Assembly: GCF_938030725.1 (NCBI RefSeq)
Contig: NZ_CALHIQ010000080.1
Coordinates: forward strand, 1 to 5,442
Direction: 5' to 3'
Source: an uncultured Fretibacterium sp.
GTDB lineage: Bacteria; Synergistota; Synergistia; Synergistales; Aminobacteriaceae
DNA: 5,442 nt
Part shown: piece by piece, positions 1 through 5,205 of the stretch
Numbering within the stretch: position 1 is the stretch's first letter
Layout of the letters: every line of letters begins with the position of its first letter
Made by a program: the position numbers and the translations under genes
The notes under the pieces: generated by a model
What the model saw: the letters and a program-made list of their open reading frames with translations, nothing else
Databases searched by the model: none
What the model was told of the DNA's origin: nothing

Positions 1-56
<56 letters not shown>

Positions 57-91
57 ATTATTACGAATTGACCGACTCGTACTTCAAAAAA

Positions 92-127
92 CTCAGCGCC
101 AGCCTCAGGTACCCCCTCAGCTACCGC
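92..127 (-). repeat. Degenerate 12-bp tandem repeat in the 16S leader
   Basis: On the minus strand three consecutive 12-mers end in CTGAG: GCGGTAGCTGAG (127-116), GGGGTACCTGAG (115-104) and GCTGGCGCTGAG (103-92). The first two agree at 10 of 12 positions, the first and third at 9 of 12. A weaker fourth unit (139-128) keeps only the terminal TGAG and a few other bases. The array lies between the proximal rrn promoter and the mature 16S 5' end, so it should be transcribed as pre-rRNA leader. Function unknown. Confidence 0.6.
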
Positions 128-136
128 CTCACCCTC

Positions 137-164
137 AATATCTCACCTGTAAATCTTTTGTCAA
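137..164 (-). promoter_or_regulatory. Proximal rRNA promoter (P2-like)
   Basis: On the minus strand a perfect -35 box TTGACA (164-159) is followed after 16 bases by GATATT (142-137), which matches the -10 consensus at four positions. An alternative -10, TATTGA at 18-base spacing, is poorer. Transcription would start near position 130, giving a leader of about 75 nucleotides before 16S. The consensus -35 and the position just upstream of an rRNA gene support the call; the start site is inferred. Confidence 0.65.
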
Positions 165-168
165 GGTA

Positions 169-197
169 CAAAAACCCGCTTCGACTTCAAAACGGGT
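169..197 (-). terminator. Terminator-like hairpin between the two rrn promoters
   Basis: On the minus strand ACCCGTTTTG (197-188) can pair with CGAAGCGGGT (183-174) around the loop AAGT, a 10-bp stem with two G-U pairs. It is followed by TTTTGT (173-168), as in a Rho-independent terminator. It could end transcripts from the threonine aldolase gene, whose stop is about 113 bases upstream, before rRNA transcription starts at the proximal promoter. It would equally lie in the path of any transcript from the distal promoter. Confidence 0.6.
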
Positions 198-217
198 CGC
201 TCGCTCAGAGCTTGGAT

Positions 218-246
218 ATATTACACCAAAAACTTCCCCTTGTAAA
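218..246 (-). promoter_or_regulatory. Candidate distal rRNA promoter (P1-like)
   Basis: On the minus strand TTTACA (246-241, five of six -35 consensus bases) is followed after exactly 17 bases by TAATAT (223-218, four of six). The stretch is AT-rich compared with its surroundings. Tandem promoters are common upstream of bacterial rRNA operons, which favours the call. Against it, a terminator-like hairpin starts about 14 bases after the expected start site, so a productive transcript would need antitermination. Confidence 0.45.
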
Positions 247-309
247 GCCCCCTGGGGCAAATTTAGCGTTTTTCAGCTCTCAACCAAAACTCTTCCATAA
301 AACATTCCT

Positions 310-1344
310 CTACAGGGTCCCGATCCTTGCCGTCAACGCATCCACGCTCTCCGGCGTCGTGGCCCAGCTGGTGCAGAAGCGCACCGCACTCCGCTCCTCG
401 TCCATCCGCTGCCACCGCTCGAAGGAGAACTCCCCCTTCAATTGCTCGATCTGATACTCCGTCAGGATAGGGAACTGCTGGTTCGTGGGGGAGTCGATGA
501 ACAGGGGGAAACCCCGCTCCAGAAAGGCGGCGCGGATGCGCATGGCCTGCTCGTTGGCGTGCCGGGCGATCTCGAAGTAGAGGCCGTCCTCAAAGAGCGT
601 TTCGAACTGGATGCCCAGGAGCCTGCCCTTGGCCAACATGCCGCCCTGCTGCTTGATGAGCGTGCGGAAGTCCTTCAGGCGGCCCGGGCGCGACCGTACC
701 ACCGCCTCACCGAAGAGCGCCCCCACCTTCGTCCCGCCGATGTAGAAGACGTCGCACAGGCGCGCCACGTCCTGAATCGTGACGTCCGTCCCCTGAGCCG
801 TCACGCCGTAGCCCAGGCGGGCGCCGTCCAGGAAGAGCGGCAGCCCGTAGTCCGTACACACCGCGCGCAATTCCTCAAGCTGCCTCTTGCTGTAGAGCGT
901 GCCGTACTCCGACGGGTGGGAGATGTACACCATGCCGGGCTGCACCCTGTGTTCGCGCGTTTCGTCGTCGTAGAAGTCCTTCAGGTACTGCCGGACGGTT
1001 CCCGCGTCCAGGAGGCCGCGCTTGCCCTGGAGCGAAAGCACCTTGTGCCCCGTGCTCTCGATGGCGCCCGCCTCGTGGACGTTGATGTGCCCGCTCTCGA
1101 CACAGAGGACCCCCTGACACGGTCTGAGGAGCGCCTTGATGACCGTCGCGTTCGTCTGGGTCCCGCCCACGAGGAAATGGACCTCGGCGTCCGGGACGCC
1201 CACGGCCTTCTGAATCAGCGCCCTTGCGCGCTTGCAATGGGGGTCCACGCCATAGCCCGAAGTCTGTTCCAGATTCGTTTCCGCCATCCGTGCCAGGATG
1301 CGCGGATGGCATCCCTCCTGATAATCGCACTCAAATCGAAACAC
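310..1344 (-). CDS. ltaE: Low-specificity L-threonine aldolase (PLP-dependent, beta-eliminating lyase family)
   Basis: This 344-residue protein should cleave L-threonine or L-allo-threonine to glycine and acetaldehyde in the cytoplasm. It is a fold-type I PLP enzyme and is full length for the family (about 335-345). Visible signatures: NLEQTSGYG near 24-32; the phosphate-binding GGTQTN (60-65); the ring-stacking His86 in SGHINVHEAGA; DGARLGYG (173-180), with Asp173 for the pyridine nitrogen and Arg176; the Schiff-base lysine Lys206 in IGGTKVGALFGEA; AKGRLLGIQFE (238-248); and a C-terminal RFCTSWAT with Arg322 as likely carboxylate ligand. Catalytic roles come from alignment by eye to E. coli LtaE and clostridial-type homologues. 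The start is a GTG: the sequence MFRFECDYQEGCHP matches the family's usual N-terminus, and a GAGGGGG ribosome-binding site (1358-1352) sits 7-8 bases upstream. It is transcribed toward the rRNA gene and away from manC. Exact substrate stereospecificity cannot be read from sequence. Confidence 0.93.
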   Translation of the reverse strand: MFRFECDYQEGCHPRILARMAETNLEQTSGYGVDPHCKRARALIQKAVGVPDAEVHFLVGGTQTNATVIKALLRPCQGVLCVESGHINVHEAGAIESTGHKVLSLQGKRGLLDAGTVRQYLKDFYDDETREHRVQPGMVYISHPSEYGTLYSKRQLEELRAVCTDYGLPLFLDGARLGYGVTAQGTDVTIQDVARLCDVFYIGGTKVGALFGEAVVRSRPGRLKDFRTLIKQQGGMLAKGRLLGIQFETLFEDGLYFEIARHANEQAMRIRAAFLERGFPLFIDSPTNQQFPILTEYQIEQLKGEFSFERWQRMDEERSAVRFCTSWATTPESVDALTARIGTL

Positions 1345-1393
1345 TCGAAACGCCCCCTCAAAACGATGATCGGTCTCAATTTACTATACACTC

Positions 1394-1422
1394 ACTATAG
1401 CGAGCCCCGAAGCAGCGCGCAA
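1394..1422 (-). promoter_or_regulatory. Candidate promoter of the threonine aldolase gene
   Basis: On the minus strand TTGCGC (1422-1417) and TATAGT (1399-1394) are 17 bases apart, putting the start near 1387 and leaving a short leader of about 40 bases before the GTG at 1344. A second TATAGT lies 11 bases downstream (1388-1383) but has only a weak -35 (TTCGGG). The two hexamers also form an imperfect inverted repeat (CTATA at 1384-1388, TATAG at 1396-1400) that could be an operator. Confidence 0.5.
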
Positions 1423-1473
1423 GGGGCGTCCAGCGGGAACCCCAAAAGATTTTGGAAAACGGACCGCCGCGGC

Positions 1474-1502
1474 TTTACTTTTTTTGCCCTTTTCTCTATC
1501 CT
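1474..1502 (+). promoter_or_regulatory. Candidate manC promoter
   Basis: TTTACT (1474-1479) and TATCCT (1497-1502) each match consensus at four of six bases and are separated by 17 bases in a locally T-rich tract. The start would be near 1509, giving a leader of roughly 75 bases. It is divergent from the threonine aldolase promoter; the two -35 boxes are about 50 bases apart, so a shared regulator is possible but not shown. The rest of the 1345-1582 gap holds no convincing gene. Confidence 0.4.
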
Positions 1503-1582
1503 GTTTCCTGCGGACTGCCCCTTTGGACCCCTTGGAAGAGAAGGGCGCCGCACGACAACGAAAGCGAGGACAGGTGAAGACA

Positions 1583-2944
1583 ATGTCCGAATCATACGGA
1601 ATCATCCTCACAGGGGGGAGCGGCACGCGCCTCTGGCCGCGCTCCCGCGAGGACCTGCCGAAGCAGTTTCTGGCCCTCTGCGGCCCTGGGACGCTCCTGC
1701 AGGACACCCTGAGGCGGATGCTGAACGTCGTCCCCATCGATCGGATGCGCGCTGTGACGGGCGCTCAGTGGGAGGCCCTGGTGGCGCACCAGGCGCGCGA
1801 GGTCGTCCCCCTGCCGCCGGACTTCATCGTGCAGGAGCCCATGGCCCGCGGAACGGCGCCGGCCGTCCTCCTGGGGATCGAAGCGCTGCGGGAGGCGGGG
1901 GCCGGGGAGGAGGACGTGGTGATCGTCGCGCCGAGCGACCACATCGTTCAGGAGCCCGACGCCTTCTCCCGCGCCCTTGAACTGGCGGTCGAGGCGGCCC
2001 AGGAGGGGTTCATGGCGACGCTGGGAGTTGTCCCCAGCCATCCGGAAACGGGGTTCGGCTACATCAAGAAGGGGGCGTCCCACGGCGCCTGGTTTGAGGC
2101 GGAGGCCTTCGTGGAGAAGCCCGACCTGCCCACGGCGGAGGCCTACGTCAAGAGCGGAGATTACCTTTGGAACAGCGGCGTGTTCGCGTTCGCCCTGGGG
2201 GCCCTGGTTCGGGAGATGGTCCGCACGGCGCCGGACCTGGCGGCCCAGGCCGGCCGGGGGACCGCGTTTCTGCGCGAGGCCTTCTCCCGCCTGCCCTCCA
2301 TCTCCTTTGACTGCGCCGTCATGGAGCGGGCTGGCCGCGTGGCGGTGACCCCCATGGACGCGGGGTGGTCCGACGTGGGATCCTGGGACGCGCTGCACGG
2401 CGTGCTGGAGCGCGACGATCAGGACAACGCCGTCGTGGGGGACGTGACGCTGCGGGACGCGCGCAACTGCCTCGTGGACTCCCGCAACCGGCTGACGGTG
2501 CTGAACGGCGTGGAGGACCTCGTGGTGGTGGACTCGCCGGACGCGCTCTTCGTCACCCGGCGGGGGGCCTCCCAGGAGGTGCGCGCCGTCGTGAAGGAGC
2601 TGAAGGGCCGCGGGCGGCGCGAGGTCAGCCAGATCTCGGAGAGCAGCCGGCCCTGGGGAAGCTACCGCGTTCTGCACGAGGACGAGCGGCACCGGGTCAA
2701 GCGCAGCATCGTGATGCCCGGCAGGGCCGTCCCCCTCCACACCCACCGCCACAGCACCGAGCGTTGGATCGTCCTCCATGGGACGGCCCGTGTGACCCTC
2801 GACGGCGCGGAGAGCTTTCTCTATGAGGGTATGGAGCTCTTCGTCCCCAGAAACGCTCCCCACAGCCTTGAGAACTGCGGCCACATCGACCTTGAACTCA
2901 TCGTCGTGCAGGACGGCGAGTACCTGGGGCCGGACGACGCCTGA
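1583..2944 (+). CDS. manC: Bifunctional mannose-1-phosphate guanylyltransferase / mannose-6-phosphate isomerase (GDP-mannose synthesis)
   Basis: This 453-residue cytoplasmic enzyme should make GDP-mannose from mannose-1-phosphate and GTP, and interconvert fructose-6-phosphate and mannose-6-phosphate, supplying mannose-derived sugars for surface glycans. The N-terminal nucleotidyltransferase domain shows GGSGTRLWPRSR (11-22), KQF (27-29), PSDH (117-120), GFGYI (157-161), FVEKP (176-180), WNSG (196-199) and DVGSW (264-268). The C-terminal type II isomerase cupin begins at RPWGSY (356-361), with candidate metal ligands His388, His390 and Glu393 in THRHSTERWIVLHGTA and His427 in APHSLENCG. Length is near the 460-480 usual for AlgA/XanB/ManC proteins. 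I chose ATG 1583 because AGGTGA (1572-1577) lies five bases upstream and MSESYGIILTGGSGTR matches the family N-terminus; a longer in-frame extension to 1484 has no such support. The family's usual QxH and EHW around the metal site read HTH and ERW here. No manB or other glycan gene is adjacent. Confidence 0.95.
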   Translation: MSESYGIILTGGSGTRLWPRSREDLPKQFLALCGPGTLLQDTLRRMLNVVPIDRMRAVTGAQWEALVAHQAREVVPLPPDFIVQEPMARGTAPAVLLGIEALREAGAGEEDVVIVAPSDHIVQEPDAFSRALELAVEAAQEGFMATLGVVPSHPETGFGYIKKGASHGAWFEAEAFVEKPDLPTAEAYVKSGDYLWNSGVFAFALGALVREMVRTAPDLAAQAGRGTAFLREAFSRLPSISFDCAVMERAGRVAVTPMDAGWSDVGSWDALHGVLERDDQDNAVVGDVTLRDARNCLVDSRNRLTVLNGVEDLVVVDSPDALFVTRRGASQEVRAVVKELKGRGRREVSQISESSRPWGSYRVLHEDERHRVKRSIVMPGRAVPLHTHRHSTERWIVLHGTARVTLDGAESFLYEGMELFVPRNAPHSLENCGHIDLELIVVQDGEYLGPDDA

Positions 2945-2989
2945 GCGGAAACGCCCGAAGCGCGAGCCGAATCTGCGTAATCCTGACGT

Positions 2990-3018
2990 TTGCCCTCCTG
3001 CGGGCAGGATGCTAGAAT
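2990..3018 (+). promoter_or_regulatory. Candidate promoter of the Skp-like gene, with a palindrome in its spacer
   Basis: TTGCCC (2990-2995) and TAGAAT (3013-3018, five of six consensus) are 17 bases apart, so transcription would start near 3025 with a 63-base leader. The spacer contains an inverted repeat, TCCTGC (2996-3001) GG GCAGGA (3004-3009). A further small hairpin, CCCGT (3022-3026) with ACGGG (3034-3038), lies at the expected start of the transcript. No intrinsic terminator with a T-tract is visible after manC, so some read-through is possible. Confidence 0.5.
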
Positions 3019-3087
3019 GGCCCCGTCATTCAAACGGGACGTCCGTTCGCGGAGGCCTGTGTTCTCTAGTTTAGGAGGGATTTTTCT

Positions 3088-3558
3088 ATGATTTTGAAAA
3101 AGTCTTCGTTCCTGTGTGCAGCTGCACTCCTCTTCGTCCTTGTCGCCGGTTCCGCCTCCTTCGCGGCTCAGAAGCCCGCCGCCACCGTGCCCGTTGAGGG
3201 CGTGGGCGTCATCGACATCGACGAGGTCGTCAACAAGCACCCCGGCATGGCGAACGCGAGGCAGCAGGCGGCCAACCTCTCGCGCCAGAAGGAGAACGAG
3301 GCCAAGGCGGCTGCCGACAAGGAGAGCGATCAGGCCAAGAAGGCCCAGATCATCCAGCAGAAGCGTATGGAGCTCGTTAAGGAGCAGCAGGATCTCATGG
3401 ACCCCATCTATCGCGAGTGTCAGCAGGCGGCACGGGATGTTGCCGCGAAGCAGAACCTGACCCTCGTCCTCAACAAGTCCATCGTCCTCATCGGCGGCAC
3501 GGACATCACGCAGGACGTCATTCAGCAGCTCTCGAAGGTCGCTGCCACAAAGAAATAA
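3088..3558 (+). CDS. Skp/OmpH-family periplasmic chaperone
   Basis: The 156-residue product looks like a periplasmic Skp-type chaperone, which holds unfolded outer-membrane proteins on their way to the Bam complex. A Sec signal peptide is clear: Lys-Lys at 4-5, a hydrophobic core (about 8-20), and a likely cleavage after ASFA (residue 26), leaving about 130 residues. The mature part follows the family plan: a beta segment GVGVIDIDEVVNKHPG (38-53), a charged Ala/Lys/Gln/Glu helical coiled coil (about 55-120) ending in ARDVAAKQNLTLVLNKS, then the closing DIT (139-141) and a short helix. The coiled coil is somewhat short, so the tentacles may be small. Lys-Lys at the C-terminus adds positive charge. 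A very strong AGGAGG (3073-3078) lies nine bases before the ATG, suggesting high expression. It has its own promoter and terminator and so is probably monocistronic. It is not beside bamA or lpxD, its common partners, so orthology to E. coli skp is unproven. Confidence 0.88.
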   Translation: MILKKSSFLCAAALLFVLVAGSASFAAQKPAATVPVEGVGVIDIDEVVNKHPGMANARQQAANLSRQKENEAKAAADKESDQAKKAQIIQQKRMELVKEQQDLMDPIYRECQQAARDVAAKQNLTLVLNKSIVLIGGTDITQDVIQQLSKVAATKK

Positions 3559-3579
3559 GAACGTTCCCAACGCCACAGC

Positions 3580-3616
3580 AAGCGACGGACCTGACCTCGG
3601 GCCCGTCGCTTTTTTA
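3580..3616 (+). terminator. Rho-independent terminator after the Skp-like gene
   Basis: AAGCGACGG (3580-3588) and CCGTCGCTT (3603-3611) form a perfect 9-bp stem around a 14-base loop, and the stem runs into a T-tract (3610-3615) ending TTTTTTATTG. It lies 22 bases after the stop codon at 3556-3558 and is the clearest terminator in the window. Confidence 0.9.
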
Positions 3617-3649
3617 TTGTCCAATCGCCGTAACGGCCGGCCGCGGAAC

Positions 3650-3678
3650 TCGAACAAACGGCGGTCTTACACTATAAT
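3650..3678 (+). promoter_or_regulatory. Candidate promoter of the periplasmic-binding-protein gene
   Basis: A perfect -10 box TATAAT (3673-3678) lies in an AT-rich pocket. The -35 is poor: TCGAAC at 3650-3655 with 17-base spacing, or CGAACA at 3651-3656 with 16. Transcription would start near 3685, giving a leader of about 85 bases. Because the strong terminator at 3580-3616 lies between, this gene must rely mainly on its own promoter. Confidence 0.6.
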
Positions 3679-3701
3679 AAAAACGGCGCAGAGAGAGCAG
3701 C

Positions 3702-3725
3702 ACGCGCTTCACTCCAACGCGCTTC
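3702..3725 (+). repeat. Direct repeat ACGCGCTTC in the 5' leader
   Basis: ACGCGCTTC occurs at 3702-3710 and again at 3717-3725, a 15-base period, between the promoter and the start of the binding-protein gene. It may be a regulator-binding or RNA element; at this length it could also be chance. Confidence 0.4.
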
Positions 3726-3768
3726 TCTTTATGACTTTTCATAATTTTTGAAGGGAGATCGGCTGAAG

Positions 3769-4956
3769 ATGCGGGACAAAAAGGCCTTGATCCTCATGGC
3801 GGCGCTGTGGTTCGCGCTGTTCGGCGCCGTCATTCCGGAGAGGGCGCCTGCGGCGGAGTCCCCGAACTGGATGTGGACCGTCTTCGTGGTTCCGCCTCAG
3901 GGCGGCTGGGAGACCGAAACAGGGAGGTCGATCCTGACGGTGCTGGCGTGGCACGAGGCCAACATCGCGGACAGCGGCAAGGGCATCGGCGGGCACGACG
4001 TTCACTTCGTCCCCGTGGCCGAGGCGGGCGAGGCCTCGGAGGTACGGCTGCCCCTCGACGAGCACACTGCAGCGGTGATGAGCTTCGCCGTCCCGGAGGT
4101 GGACCGCGGGCTGATCCAGCGCCTGGAGGGTCAAAAGGTGCCGCTCCTCCTGGCGGGAGGCGAGGAGCTCCTCATCGACAAGGACGGCCGTCCCCTGCCG
4201 AACGTCTTCGCGCTCGACATGTTCCGGGACTACCGCTGCGCGGCCTTCGCCAACTTCGCCGTGCAGACGCTCCATCGCAAGGCCCACGTGGCCCTGGCGG
4301 CCAGCCGCTTCACCGTCGATCAGGAGCGCGAGGCGAAGATCACCTACTCCCTTCTGGACCAGGCGGGATTTATGCCCATGCCCTTCTGGATGGACGCCTC
4401 GGTGAGCGACAGCTTCTCCATGGTGGCGCAGGAGATTCGGAGCGTTTCCGACGGCGTGCTCATCGCCTTCATCGGCGGCATGGGAGCGCGGGAGATGTGG
4501 CGGGGGTTCATGCGCGTCGGGACTCCGTGGCAGCTCTGGAACTGCGCCGCGCCGGAGCCGCTCTACCTCTCCTGCAAGGGGATGCTCTTCGCGGACCAAA
4601 ACCTGTTCCTGTCCGAGCGGGGCGGCTTCAGCGCCCTGAAGCGGCAGCTGTGGGACACGCGCGCCATGCAGCTCCAGGACCTGGTGCCCGCCGGCCGCGC
4701 CAACGCGCTGGCGGAGTGGCTGACGAGGGGGATCGGGGCCCTGCCCCAGCCCGTGGACCGACTGGATCGCGACGCCCTGCTCGCTGCGCTGAGCCGAGTT
4801 CGCGGCATCCCCTTCGGCGCCCAGACCCTCGACGTCACCCCGTCGCTGCACCGTCCCGCCAGCCGTCAGGTCTACATCGTGGAGGTGCGCGACCGTCGCT
4901 TCATCCTGAAGGACACCCTGATGACGGACGCCCTGCCCTACGCGCCGTCCTACTGA
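3769..4956 (+). CDS. Exported type-1 periplasmic-binding-protein-like protein (branched-chain amino acid receptor family, divergent)
   Basis: The 395-residue product is exported: Arg-Asp-Lys-Lys at 2-5, a hydrophobic core (6-22), and a likely signal peptidase I site after APA or APAA (residue 28 or 29). No lipobox cysteine is seen. The mature part has the outline of Leu/Ile/Val-binding-type receptors. There is an N-lobe entry WHEANIADSGKGIGGHDVHFV (61-81) resembling the family's EEIN..GGI.G..V, an AAVMSFAVPEVDRGLIQRL segment (101-119) and PLLLAGGEELL (125-135). PNVFALDMFRDYRCAAFANFA (144-164) precedes the C-lobe helix, and LDVTPSLHRPASRQVYIVEV (354-373) recalls the family's closing strand. 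The match is distant, so the ligand, and even a transport role, is uncertain; it could be a sensor or an orphan receptor. No ABC permease or ATPase gene lies beside it. I chose ATG 3769 because AAGGGAG (3751-3757) precedes it by 11 bases; a TTG at 3748 has no ribosome-binding site. Confidence 0.75.
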   Translation: MRDKKALILMAALWFALFGAVIPERAPAAESPNWMWTVFVVPPQGGWETETGRSILTVLAWHEANIADSGKGIGGHDVHFVPVAEAGEASEVRLPLDEHTAAVMSFAVPEVDRGLIQRLEGQKVPLLLAGGEELLIDKDGRPLPNVFALDMFRDYRCAAFANFAVQTLHRKAHVALAASRFTVDQEREAKITYSLLDQAGFMPMPFWMDASVSDSFSMVAQEIRSVSDGVLIAFIGGMGAREMWRGFMRVGTPWQLWNCAAPEPLYLSCKGMLFADQNLFLSERGGFSALKRQLWDTRAMQLQDLVPAGRANALAEWLTRGIGALPQPVDRLDRDALLAALSRVRGIPFGAQTLDVTPSLHRPASRQVYIVEVRDRRFILKDTLMTDALPYAPSY

Positions 4957-4970
4957 ACCGGTCGCCCGTG

Positions 4971-4979
4971 TGCTACAAT
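4971..4979 (+). promoter_or_regulatory. Extended -10 promoter for tRNA-Leu
   Basis: TGCTACAAT at 4971-4979 is an extended -10 element (TG-n-TACAAT, with five of six bases matching TATAAT). The -35 region would overlap the stop codon of the preceding gene and shows nothing recognisable (TACTGA at 4951-4956), as is common for extended -10 promoters. The start would be near 4986, giving a leader of about 70 bases before the tRNA. Confidence 0.55.
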
Positions 4980-4992
4980 ACTTTGAGCCGGC

Positions 4993-5047
4993 CTGCCGCT
5001 TCAGACAGGGCGGCGGTGTCCGTTATCCTCCGCCAGGGGGTAACGGA
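4993..5047 (+). other. Two consecutive hairpins in the tRNA-Leu leader
   Basis: Hairpin one pairs CTGCCGC (4993-4999) with GCGGCGG (5010-5016), seven pairs with one T-G, loop of 10. Hairpin two pairs TCCGTTA (5019-5025) with TAACGGA (5041-5047) perfectly, and can extend inward by four more pairs (5026-5029 with 5037-5040), leaving a seven-base loop. It ends nine bases before the tRNA. The following GGTTTCTTAG is a poor T-tract, so a terminator for the upstream gene is possible but weak; a structured pre-tRNA leader is the simpler reading. Confidence 0.6.
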
Positions 5048-5056
5048 GGTTTCTTA

Positions 5057-5140
5057 GCGGAGGTGGCGAAACGGCAGACGCACCAGACTTAGGATCTGGC
5101 GCCTTCGGGCATAGGGGTTCAAGTCCCCTCCTCCGCACCA
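5057..5140 (+). tRNA. tRNA-Leu (anticodon UAG), CCA encoded
   Basis: The 84 bases fold as a type II leucine tRNA. The acceptor GCGGAGG (5057-5063) pairs with CCTCCGC (5130-5136), with discriminator A5137 and an encoded CCA (5138-5140). The anticodon stem CCAGA (5083-5087) pairs with TCTGG (5095-5099) around the loop CTTAGGA (5088-5094), giving anticodon TAG at 5090-5092, which reads CUA and other CUN leucine codons. The long variable arm holds a GCC-TTCG-GGC hairpin (5101-5110), and the T-arm AGGGG TTCAAGT CCCCT is standard. The discriminator A and long variable arm are leucine hallmarks. Confidence 0.97.
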
Positions 5141-5165
5141 GTTCATCCAGCGCCAGAATTGCGCT

Positions 5166-5205
5166 GTTCAAGCCTCTCTTGACGTCCCCCTTGAACCATT
5201 TTATT
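5166..5205 (+). terminator. Candidate terminator after tRNA-Leu
   Basis: GTTCAAG (5166-5172) and CTTGAAC (5190-5196) form a perfect 7-bp stem with a 17-base loop, followed by CATTTTATT (5197-5205). The large loop and interrupted T-tract make it only moderate. Just before it CAGCGC (5148-5153) and GCGCTG (5161-5166) form a smaller hairpin sharing one base with it. The tail overlaps the stop codon of the converging minus-strand gene. Confidence 0.4.

Noticed and set aside
247..258. GCCCCCTGGGGC as a terminator for the aldolase gene
   Set aside because: The loop would be too small unless the stem shrinks to four pairs, and there is no T-tract; the hairpin at 174-197 is much better.
68..454. Plus-strand frame of 128 codons over the rRNA control region
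   Set aside because: It crosses the rRNA promoters, the repeat array and the 3' end of the aldolase gene in antisense, with no ribosome-binding site and no family resemblance.
1484..1582. Longer N-terminus for manC
   Set aside because: The extra 33 residues are unlike the family, and the ATG at 1484 lies within the candidate promoter (between its -35 and -10); the ATG at 1583 has a good ribosome-binding site and the conserved start of the domain.
442..1980. Long plus-strand open frame opposite the aldolase gene and into manC
   Set aside because: It is antisense to a gene with complete family motifs, has Arg/Ala/Leu-rich low-complexity composition and no recognisable domain. GC-rich DNA commonly leaves such frames open.
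1592..2884. Long minus-strand open frame opposite manC
   Set aside because: A shadow of the manC reading frame: His/Gly/Pro/Arg-rich, no motif, no ribosome-binding site.
3634..3643. Perfect palindrome CGGCCGGCCG
   Set aside because: Ten bases of pure GC are expected by chance in such DNA, and it does not align with the promoter boxes.
3731..3751. Six-codon mini-ORF before the binding-protein gene
   Set aside because: No ribosome-binding site, and no run of regulatory codons that would suggest a leader peptide.
3739..5057. Long open frames on both strands overlapping the binding-protein gene
   Set aside because: The 3769-4956 frame has a signal peptide, a ribosome-binding site and natural protein composition; the others are Arg/Gly/Pro-rich shadows.
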